In this document: positions 32,655 through 41,081 of the stretch, in pieces
How positions within the stretch are numbered: the first letter of the stretch is position 1
Layout of the letters: the number at the start of each line of letters is the position of its first letter
Assembly (NCBI GenBank): GCA_004555535.1
Contig: SFHU01000031.1
Coordinates: 1-41,296 of the forward strand
Direction of reading: 5' to 3'
From: Clostridiales bacterium
Lineage (GTDB): Bacteria > Bacillota > Clostridia > Christensenellales > Aristaeellaceae
DNA length: 41,296 nt
Notes under the pieces: model-generated
Seen by the model: only the letters and a program-made list of their open reading frames with translations
The model's database searches: none
What the model was told of the DNA's origin: nothing
Translations under genes and position numbers: made by a program

Positions 32655-33581
32655 TCAGTCCACGCCGTCGAGCTCCTCCGGCGCGGCGGGGCCGATGGCA
32701 AGCCCCTGGGGCGTCGTGCGCGCGGCGCACAGATAGGCGCCCTGCGCGCTGCCCACGGCGAAGGGGAAGAGCGGCAGCGTCGTTGCCGCGCCGAAGCCGC
32801 CCTGCGCGGAGAGGGCGATCAGGCTGACGCTGCCCGCGTCCTCGCCCAGACGGCGATGGGTGTCGCTGAGGCCGCGAAGCGCCTCCTCGCAGGCCTCCTG
32901 CGCGCTCGCGCCCCGGCGCATCAGCGAGACGGCCTCATAGGACAGGCAGCCGCGCATGATGTCCTCGCCCAGGCCGGTCGCCGCTGCGCCGCCGTATCGG
33001 GCGTCGCAGTAGAAGCCGGAGCCGACGAGCGGCGAATCGCCGACGCGCCCCGGCTCCTTGAGAAACAGACCGGAGGTCGACGTGCCGGCGACCATCCGCC
33101 CCTGCGCGTCCAGACCGATGACGCAGACGGTGTCGTGGCCGCGGTAGGCCGTCAACGGCTCTTCGTCGGCAAGCGCCTGCATCGCCTCGCGCCAGCGAGC
33201 CTGCGAGCCCTGCGTGCGCATGTCGCGCAGAGGAAGCCCCGCGCTGACGGCGAACTGCTCCGCGCCGCGACCGGCAAGCAGACAGTTGGTCTCCCGCCCG
33301 CAGAGCAGGCGCGCCGCGCGGATGGGGTTGCGCAGGTTTTCGGCAGCCATGACGCCGCCGACGCGCAGCGTCTGCCCATCCATCCAGCCGGCGTCGAGCA
33401 GCACGCGCCCGTCCCGGGCGGGCAGCGCGCCGTAGCCGACCGAGACATAGGCCGGATTATCCTCCACGCACATGATTGCGCGCTCGACGGCGTCCGCGGC
33501 GTTCCTGCCGCAGGCGAGCATGTCGCGGGCCTCCGTCAGCCCCTGAAGGGACATTTTCCATGTGCCGATGATCGCGTACAT
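32655..33581 (-). CDS. Glycosylasparaginase-type Ntn hydrolase (N4-(beta-GlcNAc)-L-asparaginase)
   Basis: Encodes 308 residues. The precursor has the autoproteolysis site GHDT with Thr 151 as the expected nucleophile, followed by VCVIGLDAQGRMVAGTSTSG. The substrate-binding GRVGDSPLVGSGFY and GGAAATGLGED then match aspartylglucosaminidases more closely than plant-type isoaspartyl peptidases. The enzyme cuts the GlcNAc-Asn bond of asparagine-linked glycans once the peptide has been removed. No signal peptide is visible, so it should act in the cytoplasm on imported material. AGGAGG lies 8 nt before ATG 33581. It sits 19 bp after cutC and 38 bp before the ROK kinase gene in the same transcript. 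Confidence 0.88.
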   Translation of the reverse strand: MYAIIGTWKMSLQGLTEARDMLACGRNAADAVERAIMCVEDNPAYVSVGYGALPARDGRVLLDAGWMDGQTLRVGGVMAAENLRNPIRAARLLCGRETNCLLAGRGAEQFAVSAGLPLRDMRTQGSQARWREAMQALADEEPLTAYRGHDTVCVIGLDAQGRMVAGTSTSGLFLKEPGRVGDSPLVGSGFYCDARYGGAAATGLGEDIMRGCLSYEAVSLMRRGASAQEACEEALRGLSDTHRRLGEDAGSVSLIALSAQGGFGAATTLPLFPFAVGSAQGAYLCAARTTPQGLAIGPAAPEELDGVD

Positions 33582-33600
33582 GTCCAAGACCTCCTGGAAT

Positions 33601-34347
33601 TTATTGGTCGAGCGCCTCCCGCATCGCGCGGAAGCGGGCGGCGTCGGTTCGCTTGTAGCTGTCCTCCGGCGGATAGAGCGCGCCGCCGAAGTGGATGTCG
33701 GGGTTTGCGCAGGTCGAGGGATCCGACACGCTGCGCCGCTGGGAGAGATGCACCTGCGTGCAGCCGGTGAGCCCGAGCAGCCGGCGCACGTTTTGCGGCG
33801 TGATGCCTCCGCCCGGCAGGATCTCGATAGCCCCCTGCGCGTGGCGGCGCATCTGCGCAATCACGTCCGCGCCGTAGAGCGCCGCGGGCGCCTGGCCGCT
33901 GGTCAGCACGCGCGTCACGCCCAGGCGGATGAGCACATCCAGCGCGGCGCGCCAGTCCGGCACGACGTCGATGGCCCGGTGGAAGACCGTCTCCCGGTCT
34001 CCGGCAAGCTCGACGAGCGCGCGCACGCGCTCCTCGTCGACCGTCCCGTCCGCGTGCAGGCAGCCGAAGACGAGGCCGTTCGCTCCGGACTTAAGCAGCA
34101 GCCGCCCGTCGGCGAGCATGGAGCGGAATTCGAGCGGCGTGTAGCAGAAGCCGCCCTCGCGCGGGCGCAGCATCACCATGACGGGGATGTCTGTCTGCTC
34201 GCGCAGGGCCTTCAGAGAGCCGGCGCTGGGCGTCAGCCCGCCCAGAAAGAGCGCGGCGTTCAGCTCGACGCGGTCCGCGCCGCCGCGCGCGGCCTCGAGC
34301 GCGTCGTCGGCAGAGCCGCAGCAGGCCTCCACGAGAATGCGCGCCAT
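33601..34347 (-). CDS. cutC: CutC-family TIM-barrel protein
   Basis: Encodes 248 residues, full length for the PF03932 family. MARILVEACCGS at the N-terminus, GGADRVELN, VMLRPREGGFCYT, GLVFGCLHADGTVD, FHRAID and LPGGGITPQN mark the successive barrel strands. The family is named for copper tolerance, but in many gut bacteria it lies with sugar-use genes, and a metabolic role is plausible; this is inference from context. ATG 34347 has GGAGG 9 nt upstream. It is the first gene of the leftward operon under the promoter at 34384-34412. Confidence 0.87.
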   Translation of the reverse strand: MARILVEACCGSADDALEAARGGADRVELNAALFLGGLTPSAGSLKALREQTDIPVMVMLRPREGGFCYTPLEFRSMLADGRLLLKSGANGLVFGCLHADGTVDEERVRALVELAGDRETVFHRAIDVVPDWRAALDVLIRLGVTRVLTSGQAPAALYGADVIAQMRRHAQGAIEILPGGGITPQNVRRLLGLTGCTQVHLSQRRSVSDPSTCANPDIHFGGALYPPEDSYKRTDAARFRAMREALDQ

Positions 34348-34383
34348 GAGATGATTCCTCCTCAAATGGTGTTGTCTAAAACG

Positions 34384-34412
34384 ATTATAACAGCCCGCGA
34401 AGCGGATTGCAA
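34384..34412 (-). promoter_or_regulatory. Leftward promoter of cutC-asparaginase-ROK operon
   Basis: Read leftward: TTGCAA (34412-34407), 17-bp spacer, TATAAT (34389-34384). The -35 box is only 18 bp from the -35 box of the rightward malQ promoter. Confidence 0.85.
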
Positions 34413-34430
34413 GGCTGCGCCGCATGCTCC

Positions 34431-34459
34431 TTGACAGGCCGTCTGCATTCCCCTATAAT
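34431..34459 (+). promoter_or_regulatory. Consensus promoter of malQ
   Basis: TTGACA, 17-bp spacer, TATAAT: a perfect match. About 150 nt of GC-rich leader follow before the start codon, in which I could not recognise a known riboswitch. Confidence 0.92.
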
Positions 34460-34613
34460 TCGTCTTGTCAGAGAAAACCGAAACAGGGCAGGGAGTACCG
34501 GAACGCCGGTCGGCCCGGCCTGAAAGAACGATGGGACCGGAGCGCTTGCGGCAGACCGCTGCCCGAAGGGGCGTGCCGCGCGCCTCCGTGACAAACGGAA
34601 GGGAAGTGTTTGG

Positions 34614-36140
34614 ATGGACAGAAGAGCGGGCGTGCTGCTCTCCGTGACCAGCCTGCCGGGGAAATACGGCATCGGCAGCTTTTCAAAAAGCGCCTATGAC
34701 TTTGTGGATTGGCTCGCGGAGGCGGGCCAGAGCTACTGGCAGATTCTGCCGCTGGGGCCGACGAGCTACGGCGAATCCGGCGACTCGCCCTACCAGGCGT
34801 ATTCCGCCTTTGCGGGCAATCCCTACCTGATCAGCCTGGAGGCGCTGGTCGAGGAGGGCGTGCTGACGCAGGCGGAATGCGACGCGGCGGACTTTGGCGA
34901 CAGGGAGGAGCGCGTGGACTTTGACAAGCTCCACGAGAGCCGTTTCGCGCTGCTGCACCTGGCCTATGAGCGCAGCGACATCAGCCATAACCCGGCGTAC
35001 CAGCGCTTCGTGCAGGAGAACGGCTGGTGGCTGTCCGATTACGCGCTGTTCATGGCCGTCAAGTCCTTCTTCGGCGGCGCGCCGTATCAGGAGTGGCCGC
35101 AGGATATCCGCATGCACTGGGGCTTCGCGCTTGACTACTACCGCCGGGAGCTCTACTTTGACGTGGAATTCCAGCAGTACATGCAGTTCAAGTTCTTCGA
35201 GCAATGGAAAAAGCTGCGTGCCTACGCGAACAGCCGGCATATCCGGATCATCGGCGACATGCCGATCTACGTCTCGCCGGACAGCGCGGACGTCTGGGCG
35301 CACAGCGAGCTGTTCCAGATGGACGCCGACGGCCGCCCTGAGGCAATTGCGGGCTGCCCGCCGGACGGCTTCTCCGCGACGGGGCAGATCTGGAAGAATC
35401 CGCTCTACCGCTGGGATGTGCACAGGCGCAGCGGCTTCTCCTGGTGGATGTCGCGGATCTGGCAGAGCTTTGAGATGTACGACGTCGTGCGCATCGACCA
35501 CTTCCGCGGGTTTGACGAGTATTACTCGATCCCCAACGGCAGCGATTCCGCGCTCAATGGCCATTGGGAGAAGGGTCCGGGCATGGATCTGTTCCGCACG
35601 ATGCAGCAAAACCTGGGTCCCCGGCAGCTCATCGCGGAGGATCTGGGCCTGATGACGGATTCCGTGCGCCAGCTCGTGCGTGAGAGCGGCTTCCCGAACA
35701 TGAAGGTGCTCCAGTTCGCCTTTGACGTTGGCGACACGGGCGCGGCGAACGACTACCTGCCCCACAACTACGACCGCAACTGCGTCGTCTACACCGGCAC
35801 ACACGACAACGAGACGATCGCAGGCTGGTTTGCGGGCCTCCCCGAGGAGGAGAAGAAGCTCGTGCGCGACTATCTCTGCGTGCCGGACGCCAGCGATAGG
35901 GAGATGCCCGTCATCCTCATCGCCGCGGCGATGCGCAGCTGCGCGCAGACCTGCATCATCCCAGTGCAGGATTACCTCGGCCTGGGGAACGACTGCCGCA
36001 TGAACCAGCCCTCGACCGTCGGGGAGAACTGGCGCTGGCGCCTCAGGCCCGGCCAGCTCACCAGGGAGGCCGGCAAGCTGGCGAAGGAGCTGACGATGCG
36101 CTACGGGCGCATGAACTGGGCAAATGAGCAAAAGGCCTGA
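34614..36140 (+). CDS. malQ: 4-alpha-glucanotransferase (amylomaltase, GH77)
   Basis: Encodes 508 residues. It moves alpha-1,4-glucan segments between maltodextrins and frees glucose. RAGVLLSVTSLPGKYGIGS is the family N-terminus. WQILPLGPTSYGESGDSPYQ forms the substrate cleft. The catalytic Asp is D295 in RIDHFRG, the acid/base is E342 in AEDLG and the third carboxylate is D398 in GTHDNET; all are present. No signal peptide, so it is cytoplasmic. It is the first rightward gene under a perfect promoter. No glycogen phosphorylase or maltose transporter is nearby. A variable intergenic segment separates it from the fucosidase. Confidence 0.95.
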   Translation: MDRRAGVLLSVTSLPGKYGIGSFSKSAYDFVDWLAEAGQSYWQILPLGPTSYGESGDSPYQAYSAFAGNPYLISLEALVEEGVLTQAECDAADFGDREERVDFDKLHESRFALLHLAYERSDISHNPAYQRFVQENGWWLSDYALFMAVKSFFGGAPYQEWPQDIRMHWGFALDYYRRELYFDVEFQQYMQFKFFEQWKKLRAYANSRHIRIIGDMPIYVSPDSADVWAHSELFQMDADGRPEAIAGCPPDGFSATGQIWKNPLYRWDVHRRSGFSWWMSRIWQSFEMYDVVRIDHFRGFDEYYSIPNGSDSALNGHWEKGPGMDLFRTMQQNLGPRQLIAEDLGLMTDSVRQLVRESGFPNMKVLQFAFDVGDTGAANDYLPHNYDRNCVVYTGTHDNETIAGWFAGLPEEEKKLVRDYLCVPDASDREMPVILIAAAMRSCAQTCIIPVQDYLGLGNDCRMNQPSTVGENWRWRLRPGQLTREAGKLAKELTMRYGRMNWANEQKA

Positions 36141-36162
36141 GACAGGACTGAATGGCTTGCAG

Positions 36163-36235
36163 GCGCGCGTAGCGAAGAGGGGAGTCTGAGGGACATCATT
36201 CCTCAGGCAGGTCATGGGGCGGCAGCCCTATCGTA
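36163..36235. repeat. Hairpin-rich intergenic segment resembling the dispersed repeats
   Basis: It contains GTAGCGAAGAGGGGAGTC, then TGAGG...CCTCA and GGGGCGGCAGCCCT hairpins. Only the general style and the AGCGAAG...GGGG start resemble copies A and B, so membership is uncertain. Confidence 0.35.
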
Positions 36236-36370
36236 TCCCAATCGATCAAGAACGTAGTTTCAGAGCAGACCGCGTAGCGGTTACGATTGAAACGGGATGG
36301 ATGGACAAAGGCCGGTTTCAGAAGAAAAAATGAGGGAAAGCAAACACGTTTTCCGGGAAAGGAATGCTGC

Positions 36371-37831
36371 ATGAACGAACAGGAGCTGCTGCGCCTCGTC
36401 GACGAGGTCAACGCGCAGGGACCGTACAAGCCGGACTGGGCGTCGCTTTCCGCTGTGAAGATCCCTGAGTGGTTCACAAGGAGCCGCTTGGGCATCTTCA
36501 TCCACTGGGGCGCGTACAGCGTGCCCGCGGCGACGGACGAGTGGTATCCCCGCAACATGTACATGAAGGACAAGCCCGCCTATGCCCACCATCTGCGCGT
36601 CTACGGGCCGCAGCGGGAGGTCGGCTACAAGGATCTGATTCCGCAGTTCAGGGCGGAGCGCTTCGATCCCGCCGAATGGATTTCGCTGTTCCGCGAGGCC
36701 GGCGCGGGCTATCTCTTCCCGGTCGCCGAGCATCACGACGGCTTCCAGATGTATCAAAGCGACCTCTCACGCTGGAACGCCGCGCAGATGGGCCCCCGGC
36801 GCGACGTGCTCGGCGAGCTCAAGGCGGAGGCAGAGCGGCAGGGCCTGCAGCTGTGCGCCTCGAGCCACCGCGCGGAGCATTGGTGGTTCATGTGCCACGG
36901 GCGGGAGTTTGACAGCGATATCCATGAGCCGCTGCACAAGGGCGACCTCTACTGGCCCGCGATGCCCGAGCCGGCGGATCACGAGGACCGCTTCAGCGAG
37001 CCCGCGCCCAGCGAGGAATACCTGAATGACTGGCTCGCGCGCACGGCGGAGCTGATCGTGCGCTACTGCCCGGCGCTGATCTACTTTGACTGGTGGGTGC
37101 AGCACCGCGCGTTTGCGCCGTACCTCAAGCGCATCGCGGCGTTTTACTACAACTGGGGCGCACGGCAGGGCAGGCAGGTCGCCCTGTGCATCAAGCACGA
37201 CGCCATGCCGCCGGACGCCTGCATCCCCGAGATCGAGCGCGGCGGCTTCGAGGGCATCGTGCCCTTCGCCTGGCAGACAGACACGGCCGTGGCCCGCAAC
37301 TCCTGGTGCCACACGGATTCGCTCGACTACAAGACGACGGACGAGATCATCACCACGCTGCTGGATACGGTCAGCAAGAACGGCAACATGCTGCTTAACA
37401 TCGGCCCGAAGGCGGACGGCACGATCCCCGACGGGGACAGGCGCATTCTGACAGAGCTGGGCGCGTGGATGCGCGTCAATGGCCGCGCCATCCGCGGCGC
37501 GAAGGCCTGGAAGCGCTTCGGCGAGGGGCCGACCCATCCGCCGATGGGCGAATTCACCGACCAGAAGCCGCCCTGCTATACGCCGCAGGACTACCGCTTT
37601 ACCGTGAACAATGGACGACTGTACGCCGCGGCGCTGCGCTGCCCGGCGGACGGACAGTTCCTCGTGCGTTCGGTCACGCCCGGGCCACTCTGGCGCGCGC
37701 CTATCGCGCAGGTGCGCGTGCTGGGCTATGACGCGCCGGTCGCCTGGCGGCAGGATGAGGCGGGGCTGTACGTCAGCGCCCCGGGCCTGAGCAGCCCCTG
37801 GCCTGTCGTGCTGGAGATTGAGCCGGCGTAA
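36371..37831 (+). CDS. Alpha-L-fucosidase family protein (GH29)
   Basis: Encodes 486 residues. The N-terminal barrel has WFTRSRLGIFIHWGAYSVP, EWYPRNMY and AEHHDGFQMY (HHDGF at 121-125), which are GH29 hallmarks. The nucleophile is probably D240 in LIYFDWW. NGNMLLNIGPKADGTIPDGD closes the barrel, and a beta-rich C-terminal domain follows. It would remove alpha-linked fucose from glycans; linkage is unknown. There is no signal peptide, so it acts inside the cell. ATG 36371 follows AAAGGAA; the upstream open frame extends over a repeat-like segment and lacks a good start. It lies 21 bp before the mannosidase gene. Confidence 0.9.
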   Translation: MNEQELLRLVDEVNAQGPYKPDWASLSAVKIPEWFTRSRLGIFIHWGAYSVPAATDEWYPRNMYMKDKPAYAHHLRVYGPQREVGYKDLIPQFRAERFDPAEWISLFREAGAGYLFPVAEHHDGFQMYQSDLSRWNAAQMGPRRDVLGELKAEAERQGLQLCASSHRAEHWWFMCHGREFDSDIHEPLHKGDLYWPAMPEPADHEDRFSEPAPSEEYLNDWLARTAELIVRYCPALIYFDWWVQHRAFAPYLKRIAAFYYNWGARQGRQVALCIKHDAMPPDACIPEIERGGFEGIVPFAWQTDTAVARNSWCHTDSLDYKTTDEIITTLLDTVSKNGNMLLNIGPKADGTIPDGDRRILTELGAWMRVNGRAIRGAKAWKRFGEGPTHPPMGEFTDQKPPCYTPQDYRFTVNNGRLYAAALRCPADGQFLVRSVTPGPLWRAPIAQVRVLGYDAPVAWRQDEAGLYVSAPGLSSPWPVVLEIEPA

Positions 37832-37852
37832 AGCAGGCGGAGGAGGAGAAGC

Positions 37853-40800
37853 ATGAATCCCGAATGGACAGACCGTCTGGCCCACTGGATACAGACGCTC
37901 AGGCAGGAATTCTATGAGCCGCTCGGGGAGATCGCGCTGGAGGGCATGACGACGATGGACATGCTCTCGCCGCAGGAGGCGGAGCGGGGCGCGTTTGCGC
38001 CGATGCCCGCGGGGACGCCCTGGGGGCGCACCTGGGAATACGCCTGGTTCCGGGGGGAGATCGCGCTGACGCCCGAGGCCAGGGGGCAGACCATCGTCAT
38101 GGACATCCGCACGGGCGGCGAGGCGACGCTCTTCGTGGACGGCGAGGCGTTCGGCACGCGGCGTGCGGAGTGGGTCGGCGAGGCGCACCACTATCTCTGC
38201 GACCAGGTGCTGACCCGCTGCGCGCGGGGCGATGAGCGCTTCCATCTGCTGCTGGAGGCCTACGCGGGGCACGATTATCCGGAATCCCCGCTGGGCGGCT
38301 GCGCGACGGGCCCCGTGCGCCCCGGCGACTATGCGCCGCGGGATGAGAGCGAGCCGCGCCAGCGCGTCGGGCGGACGACCTGGGGCATCTGGCATGAGGA
38401 AGCCTATCAGCTCTGGCTCGACGTGACGACGCTCAGGGATACGCTCGCCTCGGTCGATCCGGCCTCGCTGCGCGCGGCGAAGATCGAGGAGGCGCTGGAG
38501 GCGTTCATGCTCGAGGTCGACTTTGAGCAGGAGCGCCCCGCCAGACTGGCGGACTACGCGCGCGCGAGGAAGCTGCTGGCGCCCGCGCTGGCGGCACGCA
38601 ACGGCAGCACCGCGCCGGCGTTTTACGCCGTCGGCAACGCGCATCTGGACATCTGCTGGCTCTGGCCGTATCGGGAGACGCAGCGCAAGGTCGCGCGCAC
38701 GTTCGCCCAGCAGATCCGGCTGATGGAGCTCTACCCCGAATACCGGTTTTTGCAGAGCCAGCCGCAGGCATACCTCGTCTGCAAGGAGCTCTATCCGGCG
38801 CTCTACGCGCGCATCAGGGAGAAGGCGCGCACGGGACAGTGGATCGCCGACGGCAGCATGTGGGTCGAGCCGGACACCAACATGACCTCCGGCGAGTCAT
38901 TGATCCGCCAGATTGTGCATGGCAAGCGCTTCTACCGGGAGGAATTCGGCGTCGACTGCGAGCTGCTCTGGCTGCCGGACACGTTCGGCTACAGCGCCGT
39001 GCTGCCGCAGATTCTCAGGGGCTGCGGGGTCAAATACCTGACGACGCAGAAGATCTTCTGGACCTATAACGGCTCGGACCGATTCCCGTATCATTATTTC
39101 ACCTGGGTCGGTATGGACGGCAGCGAGGTCACGAGCTTCCTGCACATGGATTACACCTCCCGCACGGATCCGGCGACGGTGGCCGGGCGCTGGCGCGACC
39201 GCGTGCAGCGGCGCGACCTGACGCGCTTTCTGCTGCCGTTCGGCTATGGCGACGGCGGTGGTGGCCCGACACGCGACGACATCGAATACATCCGGCGCGA
39301 GGCCGATCTGGAGGGCATCCCGAGGGTGCGGATCGAATCGCCTGTGCGCCTCTTTGAGGACTGCGCGGCGGAGGGCGCGCCGAAGAACCGCTATGTCGGC
39401 GAGCTGTATTTCCAGTGCCATCGCGGCACCTACACCACGCAGGCTGCCATCAAGCGCGGTAACCGCAAAAGCGAGCTCGCGCTGCGCGAGGCGGAGCTGT
39501 GGTGCGCGGCGGCGGGCGAGTATCCGCTGGCGCAGCTCGACCGCTGCTGGAAGGACGTGCTCTTCAACCAGTTCCACGACATCCTGCCCGGCAGCTCCAT
39601 CGCCCGGGTCTATGAGGAGGCGCGCGCGAAATACGACGCCGTGCTCCGCGAGACGGACGGCATGATCCGCGGAGCGCTTTCCCGCTTCACAGCGGGCGAG
39701 GGGGAGACCTGGTTCAGCAGCCTGCCCTGGACGCGGCGCGCGCTCGTCAAAACGCAGGAGGGCTATGCGTTTGCGGACATTCCGCCCTGCGGCGCGACGA
39801 GCCGCGTCGACCGGACACTGCCCGACAGCCCCGTGACCGCCCGGATGGACGGCACCGGCGTCGTGATGGAGAACGGCCTGCTGCGCGTCAGGCTCAATGA
39901 GCGGGGCGAGATGACCGAATGCACCGACGCGGCGGGCCGCGCGCGCATCAGCGCGCCGGGCAACGTGCTGCGCCTGTACAAGGATGTGCCGCGCAAGTTC
40001 GACGCCTGGGACATCGACAGCATGGTCGAGGCATCGCCCGCGCAGATGGACGGGGAGAGCCGCATCGAGCTCATCGAATGCACGCCCTTTGTCTGCCGGG
40101 CGCGCGTCACGCGCAGCTTCAGCCATTCGCAGCTGGAGCAGGTGATCTCGCTGACGGCGGGCCGCGCGCAGGTGGATTTTGAGACGACCGTTGCGTGGCA
40201 TGAGCGCCACAGGCTGCTCAAGGCGGCCTTCCCGACGGGCATCCACGCTGAGGAGGGCATCAACGAGATTCAGTTCGGCTACGTCCGCCGGCCGACCCAC
40301 CGCAGCAGGCCCTACGACGCGGACCGCTTCGAGGTCTGCAACCATCGCTACACGGCGCTGTGCGACGAGGGGCGCGGCGCGGCCGTGCTCAACGACTGCA
40401 AATACGGCGTGAGCATGCTGGGCGACGAGATCGCGCTGACGCTGCTGCGCGCGGCGACCTGCCCCGACCTGCACGCCGACCAGGGCGAGCACCGCTTCAC
40501 ATACAGCTACTACGTCTGGGACGGGCCGCTGCTCACCAGCGGTGTCGTTCAGGCGGGCTACGAGCTCAACGTGGACGTTCAGCACGCGCAGGGGCGCTGC
40601 GAGGACTTCTCGCTGGCCTCCTGCGACCTCGGCAACGTCATCATCGAGACGATCAAGCAGGCCGAGGACGGCAGCGGCGATGTAATCCTGCGCGTCTATG
40701 AGAGCCTGAACGCGGCCTGCCATGCCAGGCTGACGCTCGGCCTGCCGGCGACGTCCGCGCTGGAGTGCGACATGCTCGAGCGCGAGCTTCGGCCGCTGGA

Positions 40801-40870
40801 GCTTCAAAACGGGCAGCTGGAGCTGGATTTCAGGGGCTTTGAGATCAAGACGCTGCGCCTGAAACGGTAA
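37853..40870 (+). CDS. Alpha-mannosidase (GH38)
   Basis: Encodes 1005 residues, the usual size for bacterial GH38. The first ~250 residues are the beta-rich N-terminal domain. The catalytic domain opens with GNAHLDICWLWPYRET, giving zinc ligands H264 and D266; the nucleophile is D376 in WLPDTFGYSA; NQFHDILPGSSI near 585 is the helical-domain motif. The C-terminal third is a beta-sandwich ending in FEIKTLRLKR. It hydrolyses alpha-mannosides such as N-glycan arms. No signal peptide is seen, so the substrate must be imported. It has a GGAGGAG ribosome binding site and is the last gene before the tRNA. Confidence 0.95.
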   Translation: MNPEWTDRLAHWIQTLRQEFYEPLGEIALEGMTTMDMLSPQEAERGAFAPMPAGTPWGRTWEYAWFRGEIALTPEARGQTIVMDIRTGGEATLFVDGEAFGTRRAEWVGEAHHYLCDQVLTRCARGDERFHLLLEAYAGHDYPESPLGGCATGPVRPGDYAPRDESEPRQRVGRTTWGIWHEEAYQLWLDVTTLRDTLASVDPASLRAAKIEEALEAFMLEVDFEQERPARLADYARARKLLAPALAARNGSTAPAFYAVGNAHLDICWLWPYRETQRKVARTFAQQIRLMELYPEYRFLQSQPQAYLVCKELYPALYARIREKARTGQWIADGSMWVEPDTNMTSGESLIRQIVHGKRFYREEFGVDCELLWLPDTFGYSAVLPQILRGCGVKYLTTQKIFWTYNGSDRFPYHYFTWVGMDGSEVTSFLHMDYTSRTDPATVAGRWRDRVQRRDLTRFLLPFGYGDGGGGPTRDDIEYIRREADLEGIPRVRIESPVRLFEDCAAEGAPKNRYVGELYFQCHRGTYTTQAAIKRGNRKSELALREAELWCAAAGEYPLAQLDRCWKDVLFNQFHDILPGSSIARVYEEARAKYDAVLRETDGMIRGALSRFTAGEGETWFSSLPWTRRALVKTQEGYAFADIPPCGATSRVDRTLPDSPVTARMDGTGVVMENGLLRVRLNERGEMTECTDAAGRARISAPGNVLRLYKDVPRKFDAWDIDSMVEASPAQMDGESRIELIECTPFVCRARVTRSFSHSQLEQVISLTAGRAQVDFETTVAWHERHRLLKAAFPTGIHAEEGINEIQFGYVRRPTHRSRPYDADRFEVCNHRYTALCDEGRGAAVLNDCKYGVSMLGDEIALTLLRAATCPDLHADQGEHRFTYSYYVWDGPLLTSGVVQAGYELNVDVQHAQGRCEDFSLASCDLGNVIIETIKQAEDGSGDVILRVYESLNAACHARLTLGLPATSALECDMLERELRPLELQNGQLELDFRGFEIKTLRLKR

Positions 40871-40962
40871 GCAACCTCAGGGACAGCCGGGGCGGCGCGT
40901 GCCGCTCCGGCTCCTTCCCGGAGGCGAAAACGACAAAAAATTGAAAAAGTTTGAAAAATCCC

Positions 40963-40991
40963 TTGACTTATTCGCGAACCTGATGTATACT
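40963..40991 (+). promoter_or_regulatory. Promoter of tRNA-Val
   Basis: TTGACT, 17-bp spacer, TATACT, ending 13 bp before the mature tRNA 5' end. The upstream 30 bp are A/T-rich tracts that could act as an UP-like element. Confidence 0.88.
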
Positions 40992-41004
40992 GTATCTCGT
41001 GCTT

Positions 41005-41081
41005 GGGGTCGTAGCTCAGCTGGTCAGAGCGCCACGTTGACATCGTGGAGGTCGTAGGTTCGAGCCCTATCGACCCCACCA
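41005..41081 (+). tRNA. tRNA-Val (anticodon GAC), CCA encoded
   Basis: A complete 77-nt cloverleaf. The acceptor stem GGGGTCG pairs with CGACCCC. The D-arm is GCTC/GAGC, the anticodon stem is CCACG/CGTGG with loop TTGACAT (anticodon GAC) and the T-arm is GTAGG/CCTAT with TTCGAGC. Discriminator A and CCA are encoded. The anticodon arm and T-arm resemble E. coli tRNA-Val(GAC). Confidence 0.95.
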
